This document shows, in pieces, positions 45,964 through 55,629 of a DNA stretch of 64,000 bases. The notes below the pieces were generated by a model. It was not told where the DNA came from. It did no database searches and saw only the letters and a list, made by a program, of their open reading frames with translations. The stretch is from Hondaea fermentalgiana (taxonomy: Eukaryota > Sar > Bigyra > Thraustochytrida > Thraustochytriidae), in the NCBI GenBank assembly GCA_014084085.1, contig NPFB01000049.1, positions 178,834-242,833 on the forward strand. Direction: 5' to 3'. The first letter of the stretch is position 1, and the number at the start of each line of letters is the position of its first letter. A program made the position numbers and the translations under genes.

Positions 45964-48030
45964 ATGGGGTCGAAGTCCGGCTCCAAACGGCGCAAAAGGA
46001 CCAAGCCCGTGCCCTACAGCCAGGAGGAGATCGTGCGGCGTGTACGCCTGCTCGTGCTCTCGTGCAAGAGCAGCCCGCACCGCGCAGGCGCGGTGCTGGC
46101 CCTGGTGTCTCTCTTGATCGTGATCCATGCCCTCCACGCCTCGCGGTTGACGCACGGCGTCGGCGGGCTCACAACATCAAGTCTCCCGGTGGGAGGCGCA
46201 GGCGAGAGCGGAGGCGTGAGCCACGGCGAGGACGACGCTTCGAAGGCAATACCTGCCGCTGTTGAAGCGCTGCCGCCCCTCGAGCGCCTGCAGCGCGACC
46301 TTGGCGGCTTCGGACGCGCCGTGAGCGGGGAGAGCAAGATCCTGCGGAAAGTGGGCCTGGAGACGGCGGACGTGGGGTCCTTGTCTGCCTCCAGTCTCAC
46401 GCGGGTGTTGACGCGCATGGAGACAAGTATGAATGAAGGTTGGAACCAAACCGAAGTCAAGGTGCAGCCTTTGGGCCAAGCAGGCTACGTCAAGCGAGAC
46501 CTTCCCGTCTACAAGGACGGGTTCTCCCGCGAGGACATGACTGTCCTACCGCGGGCAAAGGACGGTATCTATTCAGTATCGCAGCTGCGCGGGAGCACAT
46601 ACAATGTGATCGTGTGTCTCTCGTTCAATACGGACCACTGCTTCGACCCCAAAGAGTTTGTTTCCATTGGCAAGACGCGCAAAGTCAATCGTATTCAGGC
46701 CCTGCGCGACGTTCTGTGGAGCAAGCACAAGTTTTGTCGAACCATTTCCGGTGCCACGGAAGGCATTCAAGACCAGGATCTTTTGTCATTTACATTTCCT
46801 TGCTGGGTCATGCCCACAGACTACTCATCGATGATGAAGTTCGCTCGCGACAACGATGTGAACCGTTTCATCAGCAAGCCGCGTTCGCTTGGCGCGGGCA
46901 TGGGCATTTACATCGTCGACAGTCGCGAGGCGCTCGAGAACGAGCGTCTCACGCAAAACGTTGTGCAGACATACTTGGATGATCCGCATCTCATTCGCAA
47001 GCCGGGCATCGACGGCACGGTGGCGAATTTCAAGTGGGACATGCGCTCGTACGTGCTTTGCACATCGGTCTACCCCCTGCGAGCCTATGTGTACAATCGA
47101 GGACTCGTCAGAATCAGTACGAGTGCATACACTCCAGACTGCAAGAACCACAAGGAGGCATGCCTCACAAACACGTCCATCAACAAGAAGATCGAGGGCG
47201 CCCAGCTCAAGGACATCACGTGGTCTTTCAAGAAGCTTAGCGAGTATCTCGCGGAGAACAATCAGGTCGATTTCCATCGCGATGTGTTTCCGCGCATGCA
47301 GCGAGCCATCGGTATGGCGCTGCTCTCGGGCGAGGCTGAGTTTCTTCGGCACATGGAGCCCGACGGCTTTCATTGCGAGAATTGTTATCAATTGCTCGGG
47401 GTAGATTTGCTCTTTGATGCTTCGCTTGAGCCTCGCGTGGTCGAGATCAATGGCGAACCGAGTCTGCGTCTCACCGGTAACGGAAAGACGCATTACGATT
47501 TCACCAAGCGTTACATGGCGCGCGATTTGGTTTCTCTTGTTTTTAATCAAGAGTCTGTCGCCGCAAAGCTCTCACCACGTTTGGCAAAGTGGGCGCAAGC
47601 CGTGGGCGGCAAGGGCGCCGACTCTGTCCTGGGCGCCGACCACGTGCAGTACGCACTTGCAACATTCCGCGAACATGCCCGTTTGGGTGGTTTTCGACCT
47701 GTATACCCGCACGCGGCTAGCGCGGAAGCATATGGGCGTTTCTTGCGCCACTTGCGCGATACTGAAGCTGCCAAGACCCCGGTGGATCCTAAGGCGGCTC
47801 ATGCAGATGGCCGTCGCTTCCGGATACACCAAATCATGACCCTTTTGCAAGACTCCAAGGCTCTTGCGGATATTACGCCTGAAATGGCTGCGTCTTCCAA
47901 GACAGATAGCTCTTCTTCATCCACGCGAAAGCGAAAGTCAAGCGCAGCAGCCTCGGGCACGGAAGCGGTCTCGTCTCCAAAGCTTCGCGCCCCGTCGGCA
48001 ACAAGTTCTGATGTTGATGATGAATTCTGA
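45964..48030 (+). CDS. Tubulin-tyrosine-ligase-like (TTL) protein with N-terminal signal anchor
   Basis: A 688-residue protein. The TTL/ATP-grasp domain spans about 215-530: FSFTFPCWVMPTDY-type lid region, nucleotide-binding lysine in FISKPRSLGAGMGIYIV, NFKWDMRSYVLCT, PLRAYVYNRGLVR, a Cys-rich LEPDGFHCENC-like loop and the metal-binding LLGVDLLFD with VVEINGEPSL near 495. Such enzymes ligate Tyr, Glu or Gly to tubulin or other proteins. Unusually, residues about 40-60 form a strong hydrophobic helix (AGAVLALVSLLIVIHALHA) preceded by Arg/Lys, a type II signal anchor. The ATP-grasp domain would then sit in the lumen or outside, or, if inverted, tether to a membrane facing the cytosol. The tail is basic and Ser-rich. 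The start at 45964 (MGSKSGSKRRKR) is the first ATG after the gap. Confidence 0.82.
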   Translation: MGSKSGSKRRKRTKPVPYSQEEIVRRVRLLVLSCKSSPHRAGAVLALVSLLIVIHALHASRLTHGVGGLTTSSLPVGGAGESGGVSHGEDDASKAIPAAVEALPPLERLQRDLGGFGRAVSGESKILRKVGLETADVGSLSASSLTRVLTRMETSMNEGWNQTEVKVQPLGQAGYVKRDLPVYKDGFSREDMTVLPRAKDGIYSVSQLRGSTYNVIVCLSFNTDHCFDPKEFVSIGKTRKVNRIQALRDVLWSKHKFCRTISGATEGIQDQDLLSFTFPCWVMPTDYSSMMKFARDNDVNRFISKPRSLGAGMGIYIVDSREALENERLTQNVVQTYLDDPHLIRKPGIDGTVANFKWDMRSYVLCTSVYPLRAYVYNRGLVRISTSAYTPDCKNHKEACLTNTSINKKIEGAQLKDITWSFKKLSEYLAENNQVDFHRDVFPRMQRAIGMALLSGEAEFLRHMEPDGFHCENCYQLLGVDLLFDASLEPRVVEINGEPSLRLTGNGKTHYDFTKRYMARDLVSLVFNQESVAAKLSPRLAKWAQAVGGKGADSVLGADHVQYALATFREHARLGGFRPVYPHAASAEAYGRFLRHLRDTEAAKTPVDPKAAHADGRRFRIHQIMTLLQDSKALADITPEMAASSKTDSSSSSTRKRKSSAAASGTEAVSSPKLRAPSATSSDVDDEF

Positions 48031-48298
48031 TTTACAGCTTGATTTACAGTAGTATCTAAATACTTAACCTCTGCAATGTGGTCTCCTGCTGCTGCGGCCT
48101 CCTACTGCTGACCATTCTTGTATTTTGTCTTGGAGCAGCCTCGTGAACCATGAAGTGCGCGCACCAATGTATTCTCATGAAGCCCGGCCAAAAGTAGTTT
48201 GTTGGTAGTAACCACAAAATTTGTTTGATCAATCGGAATGGAAATAATATCTTTTTCTCTACGCAACGAAGCAGGTTGGAGCACCCGATCCAAACGCG

Positions 48299-49894
48299 AT
48301 GATGCAGCAGACCTGCTTCACGGCACGCTGCAGTGCGCTGCGCAGAGTGCGCGAATTGAGGTTCCCAGCGTGCCTACGCCCCGGCCTGTCCTTGCAAACT
48401 CCCCTGCCCGCGGCGCGACCCGCGTTTCAACGAGAAATGAGCTCCTCGTCGTCCAAAACGGGCGGGGCGGCCTCGTTCGCGCAGCAATTTCTTCGCTTCG
48501 TGGACGGGTCGCCGACTCCGTTTCATTGCGTGGCGCAGACGGTGAAGCGCCTGGAAAGCTGTGGATTCACCCGTCTGCGCGAAGACTCGCACTGGGCGAA
48601 CGCAGTCAAGCCCAACGGTCGGTATTTTTTTACGCGCAACGCGAGCACTATCGTCGCCTTTACCGTCGGAGGACAATATCAAGCCGGAAACCCGTTCAAG
48701 GTAGTAGGCGCCCACACGGACAGCCCCGCGCTCAAGGTAAAACCCGTCTCGCGCCGCGAAAAGAGTGGCTACCTCCAAGTTGGCGTGGAATGTTATGGGG
48801 GTGGGCTGTGGCACACCTGGTTCGATCGAGACCTCGGCGTGGCGGGTCGCGCGATCGTGCGAACTGCAGAAGGCAAATACAAGGAGGAGCTGGTACACAT
48901 CAAAAAGCCCGTGCTTCGCGTTCCGAACTTGGCCATTCACTTGCAAACTGCCGCAGAGCGCAGTGCGTTCCAATATAACAAGGAAGACCACTTGACACCC
49001 ATTCTTGGTGTGGCGAGCGAGACGCTCAATAGCGTGAAGAAGGAGGACACCATAGAGGAGGGTGCGGCGGGGGCGAGCGGACCTGCACCTGACAAGCGCC
49101 ACGCGCCTCAATTCCTGGCACTCCTCGCAGCTGAAATTGGCTGCAAGCCCGAGGATATCGTCGATCTGGAGCTCACCCTTGCCGACACGCAAGGCGCGGC
49201 CATTGGTGGGCTTGACGATGCTTTCATCTTCAGTCCCCGTCTCGACAACCAAATGCACTGCTTTACAAGTATTGAAGCACTCGCAGAATATGCTACTGAG
49301 GACAACATTGCCGCCGACACGGCTGTGACGATTGTGGCCCTCTTTGACCACGAGGAATGCGGTTCGCAGAGCAACGTTGGTGCTGGCTCACCCATTATGC
49401 GCGATACCATGGAACGGATTTCGGGTTGTTTTACAGAACCGAGCGATCTTGAGTCCCACCGCATTGCGCTCGCCAAGAGCTTCGTCATCTCCGCTGATGG
49501 TGCTCACGCCGTCCATCCGAATTACGCGAGCAAGCACGAAATGAATCACGCTCCGAAGATGAACGGAGGTACCGTCATCAAAATCAACGATAACCAGAGA
49601 TACACCACGACGGGGGTAACGGGATTCTTTATTCGTGAGCTCGCGCGTCGCGCCAACGTGCCCATTCAGGAATTTGTTGTGCGGAACGACTGCCCATGTG
49701 GAAGCACAATCGGTCCCATGATTGCGGCGCTTACCGGCTGCAGGGCCGTTGATCTTGGCGTGGCACAGCTTTCCATGCACAGCTGCCGAGAGCAGTGCGC
49801 GGTCGAGGATCTCTTTACCAATTATCAACTGCTCAGCCATTTCTTTGCGGACGGCGTGGCAGTCCTCAATTGTCTCGAGCGTTCGGACCTATAA
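48299..49894 (+). CDS. Aspartyl aminopeptidase (M18, DNPEP)
   Basis: A 531-residue metallopeptidase that removes N-terminal Asp or Glu from peptides. Zinc-site motifs are present: GAHTDSP (His about 139), GGLDDAFIFSPRLDN, FDHEECGSQSNVGAGSP and, at the end, LSMHSCREQC. Substrate-pocket segments HAVHPNYASKHEMNHAP and NDCPCGSTIGP also match. A 25-residue Ala/Gly insertion lies near 245. The N-terminal 46 residues (MMQQTCFTARCSALRRVREL and on) are Arg-rich with almost no acidic residues, like a mitochondrial presequence. A second ATG at 48437 (MSSSSSKTGGAA) starts the usual cytosolic form of about 485 residues. Two products from alternative starts are possible. Confidence 0.95.
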   Translation: MMQQTCFTARCSALRRVRELRFPACLRPGLSLQTPLPAARPAFQREMSSSSSKTGGAASFAQQFLRFVDGSPTPFHCVAQTVKRLESCGFTRLREDSHWANAVKPNGRYFFTRNASTIVAFTVGGQYQAGNPFKVVGAHTDSPALKVKPVSRREKSGYLQVGVECYGGGLWHTWFDRDLGVAGRAIVRTAEGKYKEELVHIKKPVLRVPNLAIHLQTAAERSAFQYNKEDHLTPILGVASETLNSVKKEDTIEEGAAGASGPAPDKRHAPQFLALLAAEIGCKPEDIVDLELTLADTQGAAIGGLDDAFIFSPRLDNQMHCFTSIEALAEYATEDNIAADTAVTIVALFDHEECGSQSNVGAGSPIMRDTMERISGCFTEPSDLESHRIALAKSFVISADGAHAVHPNYASKHEMNHAPKMNGGTVIKINDNQRYTTTGVTGFFIRELARRANVPIQEFVVRNDCPCGSTIGPMIAALTGCRAVDLGVAQLSMHSCREQCAVEDLFTNYQLLSHFFADGVAVLNCLERSDL

Positions 49895-51429
49895 AAATCT
49901 TCGTGCTTGCTCCATCACGATTATTACTATCAGCTCATCTATTTGAGCCAAAGCAAGGGATATAATTCCAGTAAGCGTTCGTTGCATTCTCTTATTACCC
50001 TGTCGCCCTGTCCACTTTTTCCTTTCTTTTTTCTTCCCTCAAACTTGGATCATTCATTTGTTTATGACTGCGAGTTCCTTTTCTCTTTCGATTATTTTCC
50101 TCTTCCTCTTTTTCGAAGTTTCAAACAAACACGACTTGAAGTGCCAGATGAGCATCGGACCCTCGCTGCCAACAAAGTCTTTTATAAGCAACTCTCTGCA
50201 TGGACATCCAAATTGCACTTCACCTAAACTCTGTGTGAAGGCACCTTTGCATTCGTGATCCGCCCCAGCAACGATAAAGATTGCGTTGAGAAAAACATTC
50301 TACTTGACAGTGAGTTCCGCATTCAATCTCTAGTCAAGACGGGTTCAGCGTCACGCTTAAACGTATTTAAAGAGCCCAGGTGGAGCAAGCCCCGACGGGA
50401 TTTATCGGTTGGACGTGGACGAAGCCTCTGAGCCGCCGCTGAGCCTCGGTCCAGACGCGGTTGATTGAGCCGCCTTTGCTTAGCTCAGTAGTCGGCGAAG
50501 CTTGCACGCCTGCCTGCCATCTTCTTTCCCCGCCGCCGCCTGCCCGCCCTACTCCCTCGCTCCTGCTGCCACGCTGCTCGCCTTCGCCATGTGGAAAAAG
50601 TTACGTTGAGGAGACCTCGCTCCGCATCAGCGCGCCTCGTCATCAGATTGAAAGTAGGAATCACCGAACAGGAATGCTGGCGCCCTAACAAGTAAAAATC
50701 ATCTTCAGTGAGTCAGGCAATCTTGCCATTGATGAGGCACGGACCAATGCTCGCTTTGAGGAACTTGTCAATGTCCGGAAGCAGTACTTGGGAGTTGACG
50801 CACGCTGTATGGGCCGTGAAAGAGAGGTCAGCCGACTTCCCGTGAAACTGCCGCGGAGTTGGACCATTTCAAAACCGTGTGAAAGTGCAAGCAACGAGCT
50901 GCTTAGGAAGAAGGAAAGACATATCCATGAATTTAAGACTGCAACCAGACTTTTCAACGGCCCCATCATGAGAAAAGTGTCATGATACAAGCTTGCAGGA
51001 CGGTGAGGTAGGTCGATGAAGACATTGTCTTCTCCGAACGGGGACGTTTCGTCTCGATGTGGAAGCTCTTCCGACAGGGCGTGAAAGCACCAGAGGTCAC
51101 TCCAGGCTTACATTCGACTGCCAATGCAAAGAATTCAACGACCTTGATCTGTAACGGGTCACCTAGCAAGTTGACCAGGCTTCTAACGAATCATCGATCA
51201 GTCCTCTAGACCCTCCCTAGCAAATATGAATTAGCAGCCGTGCTGGGGAAAAAGCAACTACTCGCCGTCGAAAAGTAACCGCTCAGCACGCTTTCCCTGA
51301 ATACTTGTAGTTGCTCGTCGCGAATGTCGCCAACGAGTGTTAGCAAATCCCTTTCCTTCCACAAGAAAAAGAAGAAAAGCATTGAGAATTGTCAACGCGG
51401 TGACGAAGAGGCCAAATCTGATTTTCTAC
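49895..51429. other. Gene-poor region between DNPEP and the vWA-like gene
   Basis: AT-richer and lacking a recognisable gene. A broken frame at about 50590-50985 is listed separately. The 50521-50680 part resembles 52611-52735. The last 100 bases are the vWA-like gene leader. Confidence 0.5.
50590..50985 (+). pseudogene. Possible decayed coding stretch with one in-frame stop
   Basis: One frame reads SYVEETSLRISAPRHQIE, meets TAA at 50686, then continues 98 codons (FSESGNLAIDEARTNARFEE, later LPVKLPRSWTISKP and RLFNGPIMRKVS) to TGA. The amino-acid make-up is protein-like, but no start or family is recognised. It may be a gene fragment or the edge of a mobile element. Its 5' part resembles the segment near 52620-52735. 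Confidence 0.28.
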
Positions 51430-52506
51430 ATGATGCATTTCGCTCGAGTGATTGCGATCGCTGCGACGCTGCTGGCACCGCTTCAGGTTTCTGCCCAAGT
51501 CCCAGCATTCGATTCCGGACCTATCTACCCTGAAGGAATTTGCTATGGTGGAAATGGTGGCTACATATCATTATACTTTATTGAATATACAGGTCTGGAC
51601 GAAACGCAAGTGCAAGAAGCCATTGACCTGTGCTTCTCCACTTTTGGCAACGCGATTATTGCTGTATCGATTGTTCCGTCAGCTGATAGCGCGGTTGCCT
51701 GTCATTACGACAATAACAACGTGCCTGACCCTGCGACTGGCTGGGAGAACTATCCATCTGCCGAACCCCTTCCGATTTCTGGTGGAAACTCCGAACTCTC
51801 ACATTTTACATGCTACGATCTCTTTGGTGAGACCTGCTCCGCTCAGGTGGTGGCAGCAGTCGACCGCACCTACAATCGCAAGTTTCTCCAGCGGGCGAAA
51901 GACCTCGTCACTGACGCATATGCATTCGTCGGCACCGTTGCAAGCTCGCTCACACTGAGCAATGATCTTCGATTTGGCATCCTGGACGTCAATCGCTACT
52001 CGGTGGACTGGCGTGTTGATATCGAGTCGGACGCAGCAGCGGATGCAACGCAGTTTGCCGCTGCTCTCGTGGACCTTGGCATCACTGATACTGCTGCATC
52101 CATTTCGACCGAGTTTTGGGATCTTTTTCAAGGCTTCGCCGAAATGAACGAGGCTGACGTGCCTTCGCATCTCCTCTTCGTCACTGATGGTAGGCTGATC
52201 AACTGGAAGAACACGCGATTCTATCGCCGCCTCGTGCGTCGCGTAAAGAGACGCTTGGGCGATAACGCGCCGACCATCATTTGCTATCGAATTTCGGGCC
52301 AAAGAAACACTCGTTTTCTTGACAGCGTCTGCGACTCGACGTACTACCCGGGTATGGACGGTCTAACGCTCGCCGAGATTGCAACGAATGTTGTCGACGA
52401 AATCTGTGCTGCGCCGGCCCCGAGCGGCCTTTCGCTGCCAAGCGGATCGGCGCAAACAGACTCTTCGAATCTTCCGCTCAGTCTCCTTTCCCACGGGGGG
52501 CAGTAA
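51430..52506 (+). CDS. Secreted von Willebrand A-like domain protein
   Basis: A 358-residue protein with a clear signal peptide (MMHFARVIAIAATLLAPLQV, cleavage after SAQ near residue 23). Residues about 140-330 read like a vWA fold. A first strand follows in LRFGILDVNRYSVDW, then ADATQFAAALVDLGITDT, and HLLFVTDGRLINW matches the vWA strand LLLLTDG. PTIICYRISG and a final helix TLAEIATNVVDEIC follow. The first strand lacks the canonical DxSxS metal site, so metal-dependent adhesion is unlikely. Six or more Cys fit an extracellular protein. The tail is Ser/Leu rich and could be a weak anchor. The frame extends upstream to a GTG; the ATG at 51430 gives the signal peptide. It stands alone in a gene-poor region. 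Ligand and role are unknown. Confidence 0.72.
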   Translation: MMHFARVIAIAATLLAPLQVSAQVPAFDSGPIYPEGICYGGNGGYISLYFIEYTGLDETQVQEAIDLCFSTFGNAIIAVSIVPSADSAVACHYDNNNVPDPATGWENYPSAEPLPISGGNSELSHFTCYDLFGETCSAQVVAAVDRTYNRKFLQRAKDLVTDAYAFVGTVASSLTLSNDLRFGILDVNRYSVDWRVDIESDAAADATQFAAALVDLGITDTAASISTEFWDLFQGFAEMNEADVPSHLLFVTDGRLINWKNTRFYRRLVRRVKRRLGDNAPTIICYRISGQRNTRFLDSVCDSTYYPGMDGLTLAEIATNVVDEICAAPAPSGLSLPSGSAQTDSSNLPLSLLSHGGQ

Positions 52507-52672
52507 TCGAAGCTACGTCAGACGATCTATGATTTGTATTGTCAGTCATGTGAGCAAATCCAAACTCAAAGCAATAAAATTGATTTTCAGCACTTCCCTT
52601 TGTCCTCGCTCTTCTCCGTCGTCGCCTGCCCGTGCGCCCTGCCTCTCAGCTACCGCGCTACTCGCCGTCATC

Positions 52673-52803
52673 ATGTGCATGAAAGTTACTTGGAGTGATA
52701 CGATGCTCAGCGAAACTTATGATCAGATTGGACGTGCCATGTTTAACCACAAAGATGGAGTGGATGATCTTAGTTTTCTGAAGCTACTTCAGAGTATCGA
52801 TGC
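52673..52803 (+). CDS. Possible first exon of an unidentified gene
   Basis: Starts MCMKVTWSDTMLSETYDQIG and continues to LLQSID. At that point GTAAGT, a perfect splice donor, occurs at 52804. Without splicing it ends at once. I found no matching downstream exon. The leader and first codons resemble those near 50521-50650, suggesting two diverged copies of one element. Confidence 0.22.
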
Positions 52804-53423
52804 GTAAGTACGTCGACCAACTAAGCTTAGACGCGAGCGATTCGCTCCGGCAGGATCACCGCCAAAGTATGCGTTGAGATCCTGGCCTGCGACGAAAGTA
52901 TTGGTTGGACAAACAGATCTTAGAAGCGACGATTGTCTGCGCCAAGAATCGTCTTACCATAACACTAAACGCATCTAATAAAGATAGACTAGATATTCGA
53001 CCTGTTTACCACAGAAGCCAAGCAGTCGGGACTTGACAATAAGTTGCAGACCGACGCAGCAGAACCAGAACTGTCCGCAAGTACTCCGAGTAGCAGCGAG
53101 AGACACTTGCGTCACATTACACTTTCCCGTTTCGCGCTAGCCACGAAAGGGTAATTCTTTTAACGTTTAGTCAAATCATCATTTTTTCTTTCTTCAACCA
53201 CCAATTCACCCAAAGAATACGATGCGGGTAAAAGACAGTGCACTGAACTTTGTTCATTGATCGCTCTCCATTTCCTTCTTAGCGAATCTGTTGTCTAAAC
53301 ATGGTTGTGAGCTAGGTGCCCGGGGTTCGACGCAGAAATCATAAAATAAAAAGCAAAGTCTTCACGTTTCGGAATCTGTTGTTTGACATACAATATTCTA
53401 TCGCCTTCAATCTCTTTCCTCTA

Positions 53424-53459
53424 AATTTTAGTTTGCGACTCTTAATTTTAGTTTGCGAC
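53424..53459. repeat. Tandem direct repeat, two copies of about 15 bp
   Basis: AATTTTAGTTTGCGAC occurs twice, about 20 bases apart, in the AT-rich gene-poor stretch. No function evident. Confidence 0.7.
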
Positions 53460-54795
53460 CGGTGAATCATCTACCTTCGAGAGCAAACTTGAACGTCAAC
53501 AATTCGGACGTGTGGTCCTCCTTTTGACAAATAGTGCGTACTTTCCCAATGACACAAAAAACATGGATGCATCAAAGCCAAACGACTCGCGACACAACTC
53601 GCAGAACTCTATAATAGAATTATCTGCGAAACGTACAATTCTGAGGCACATTGATGTAGCGGCGAAACAGCTCGAAATAACCAGCTGCGCGTGATTTTTG
53701 TCTTATATCCGTGAACTTTGAAAGCCAATGCCAGTGTTTGGTAGCCTATATTCTGGAGCCAAGGCAAGGAAGATGAAAGACTACAGAACCGCTTACAAGT
53801 CCCTTGAAATACGTCAAGGCCAGCCTTTAATTGGATCGCGCTGCCATTTCCCTCTCATTCTATTGTGCAACGCAGCATATCGACAGGGTTTTGCAGGGAC
53901 GAAAAGCATCGTCTGAGTCAAATTCCACCATTTATCATTGGCTGAGCCTCTACAAGCCACATGTTGAGCGCATGGTCGCACTTCTGCCCAGTTTGCTCCT
54001 CATACAATATTAGGGCCCCGCATCGATCGATCTTCGGATCCTGCACCGCAGCTTCTCAAGGCACCTTTTCTTACGTCGACAACCTCGTCTACGTTCTCGC
54101 CTGGTCTCACAAGTCTGTCTCCTTTTTCGCAGCGGGGTCGCTCACTGACCATGGCAGTGAGTTCGGCTGGGGCACCGATCACGCACGCACTCACATCAGC
54201 TACGTGCGGTCGTGCGGCGGCCACTGCTGCCGGTGCTGGTGCAGTTGTTGACGCTATATGTGAAGAAGCCAGCAGGCTCCGATTAACAAGAAGTGTTTTG
54301 GGTTCTGCATGCAAGCAACCCACTGCTATGCAGCTGCAGCCCAGGCCGTGGATTCGCGACGATACGGCAGGAGACATCAGTGCAGCGAGCATGTCTCCGA
54401 TGGCGTGGCTCGCCACAGCCACACCACGTGCACGTAGCAACGCTGTCGCTGTAAGCCCCTGCCGCTGCCTACAGCGACAGGGGTCGTCCCTGCGGCGCCG
54501 CGCACGTGGGAATGGCGGTCGCCGGATTCGGCCATGAGCTTCTCGCGCAGAGCCTCGGGCCGGTGTCGAGGCGGTTCTGGGAGTTCTCTTCGTCCCTCCA
54601 AGGCGCCGTCGCAGCTGCAGATGATGCCGGGATACGCAGGCGGCGTGAGATGAGGCCGCAGCTGCAGCAGCAGCCCGCACGGTAGACCCGAAACGCAGAG
54701 CAGCAGCAGCGGCGGCAGCAGCAGCAGTAGCAGCAGCAACAGCGGTAACAGCGGCAGCGGCAGCGGCGCAAGTTTTCCTCGTTGGCTCGAGCGCC

Positions 54796-55032
54796 ATGGC
54801 GCATCATCACCAGCAGCCCGTGCAGGCGCAGGCCGTGCCGGTGAACACGGGCGACCCGCGCTTCGCGGGGCTGCAGCCGCCGCTGCGCGTGGAGCACCAC
54901 CACTACTGCGGCAAGTGGACGCTCATCGTCGGCGTGCTCACGTGCGGGCTCACCGGATGCCTCGTCTGCTGCCCCTTCGACAAGCGCGAGGAGGTCGTCG
55001 ACGCCAACGGCCGCCGCGTCGTGCTCAAGTAG
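54796..55032 (+). CDS. Small Cys-rich protein with one hydrophobic segment
   Basis: A 78-residue protein. The N-terminus is His/Gln/Pro rich (MAHHHQQPVQAQAVPVN). The centre, about 36-58, is hydrophobic and Cys-rich (CGKWTLIVGVLTCGLTGCLV, then CCPFD), and the tail is hydrophilic (KREEVVDANGRRVVLK). The layout recalls small membrane-associated proteins whose Cys pair ends with a CPxD motif and which may be palmitoylated, but I cannot name a family. G/C-ending codons throughout and a clean ATG after a GC-rich leader support it as a gene. Its 3' flank leads to the TPR/HECT_2-like gene on the same strand. Confidence 0.7.
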   Translation: MAHHHQQPVQAQAVPVNTGDPRFAGLQPPLRVEHHHYCGKWTLIVGVLTCGLTGCLVCCPFDKREEVVDANGRRVVLK

Positions 55033-55629
55033 GCCGCCAGGAGCGCCGCCCGCGAGTCGCGCAGCCCCCGCGCGCAGCCGCGCGCTGCAGCTCGCCGAGC
55101 ACGCCCGCCAGCTGCGAATGTAGAATGTAGAGTTGGGGAGTTGGTCCGTGAAGATGTGGAGAGAGACGAGAGAGCGCCGCTGAAGAGAGAGAGGGGAAAG
55201 AATAGAGACCACCCTCGGAGGCAGCACCAGTACCATCATCATCATCGTCGGCGTCGTCGTCGTCGGCGGCGTCGTCGTCAGTTGTCATAACCTAGTAATT
55301 AGCATGTTTCCATTCAGCTTCCACCACGATGTATACGGATACGTATGTGCCCGCCCTCCGGCTCGGGGATGACGTTCACCATCCAGCATGGCCATTGATG
55401 CCATGGATGTTCTTTGTCGCTGGTGACCTGACCTTGCATGCTTGGATGCATGCCGCTGCATGACGAGAGTCCGCAAGGCGCTTCGACTTGCTTGCGCTGG
55501 TGGCGAGCGCCGGCGGCGAGACGAAGGAGCTCAAGCTGCAGCGCGAGGAGGGCGCGCTGCGCTCGCTCTCCTCCCGAGACCCGCCGGCTCGTTCATCGGC
55601 GTGCCTGCGCGAGGGGTGGTAGCTATAGC
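55033..55629. promoter_or_regulatory. Spacer and 5' flank of the TPR/HECT_2-like gene
   Basis: Contains ATC/GTC triplets at about 55233-55278. An ATG at 55438 would extend the next protein by 64 Arg/Ser-rich residues. I prefer 55630, though a targeting extension cannot be ruled out. Confidence 0.45.

Larger units (their letters stand above)
52507..54795. other. AT-rich gene-poor region
   Basis: No convincing gene over 2.3 kb. Short frames of 60-100 codons are at chance level. Contains the candidate exon at 52673-52803, a direct repeat at 53424-53459, and CAG/CGG triplet runs at about 54660-54770 just before the small Cys-rich gene. A 265-codon minus frame over 54000-54797 is Ala/Arg-rich because of those triplets and is not called. 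Confidence 0.5.

Noticed and set aside
53305..53340. GGGGTTCGACGC resembling a tRNA B box
   Set aside because: No matching A box at the right distance and no cloverleaf.
54000..54797. 265-codon minus-strand Ala-rich frame
   Set aside because: It arises from CAG/CGG triplet runs, has Ala/Arg composition only, and overlaps the start of the small Cys-rich gene.
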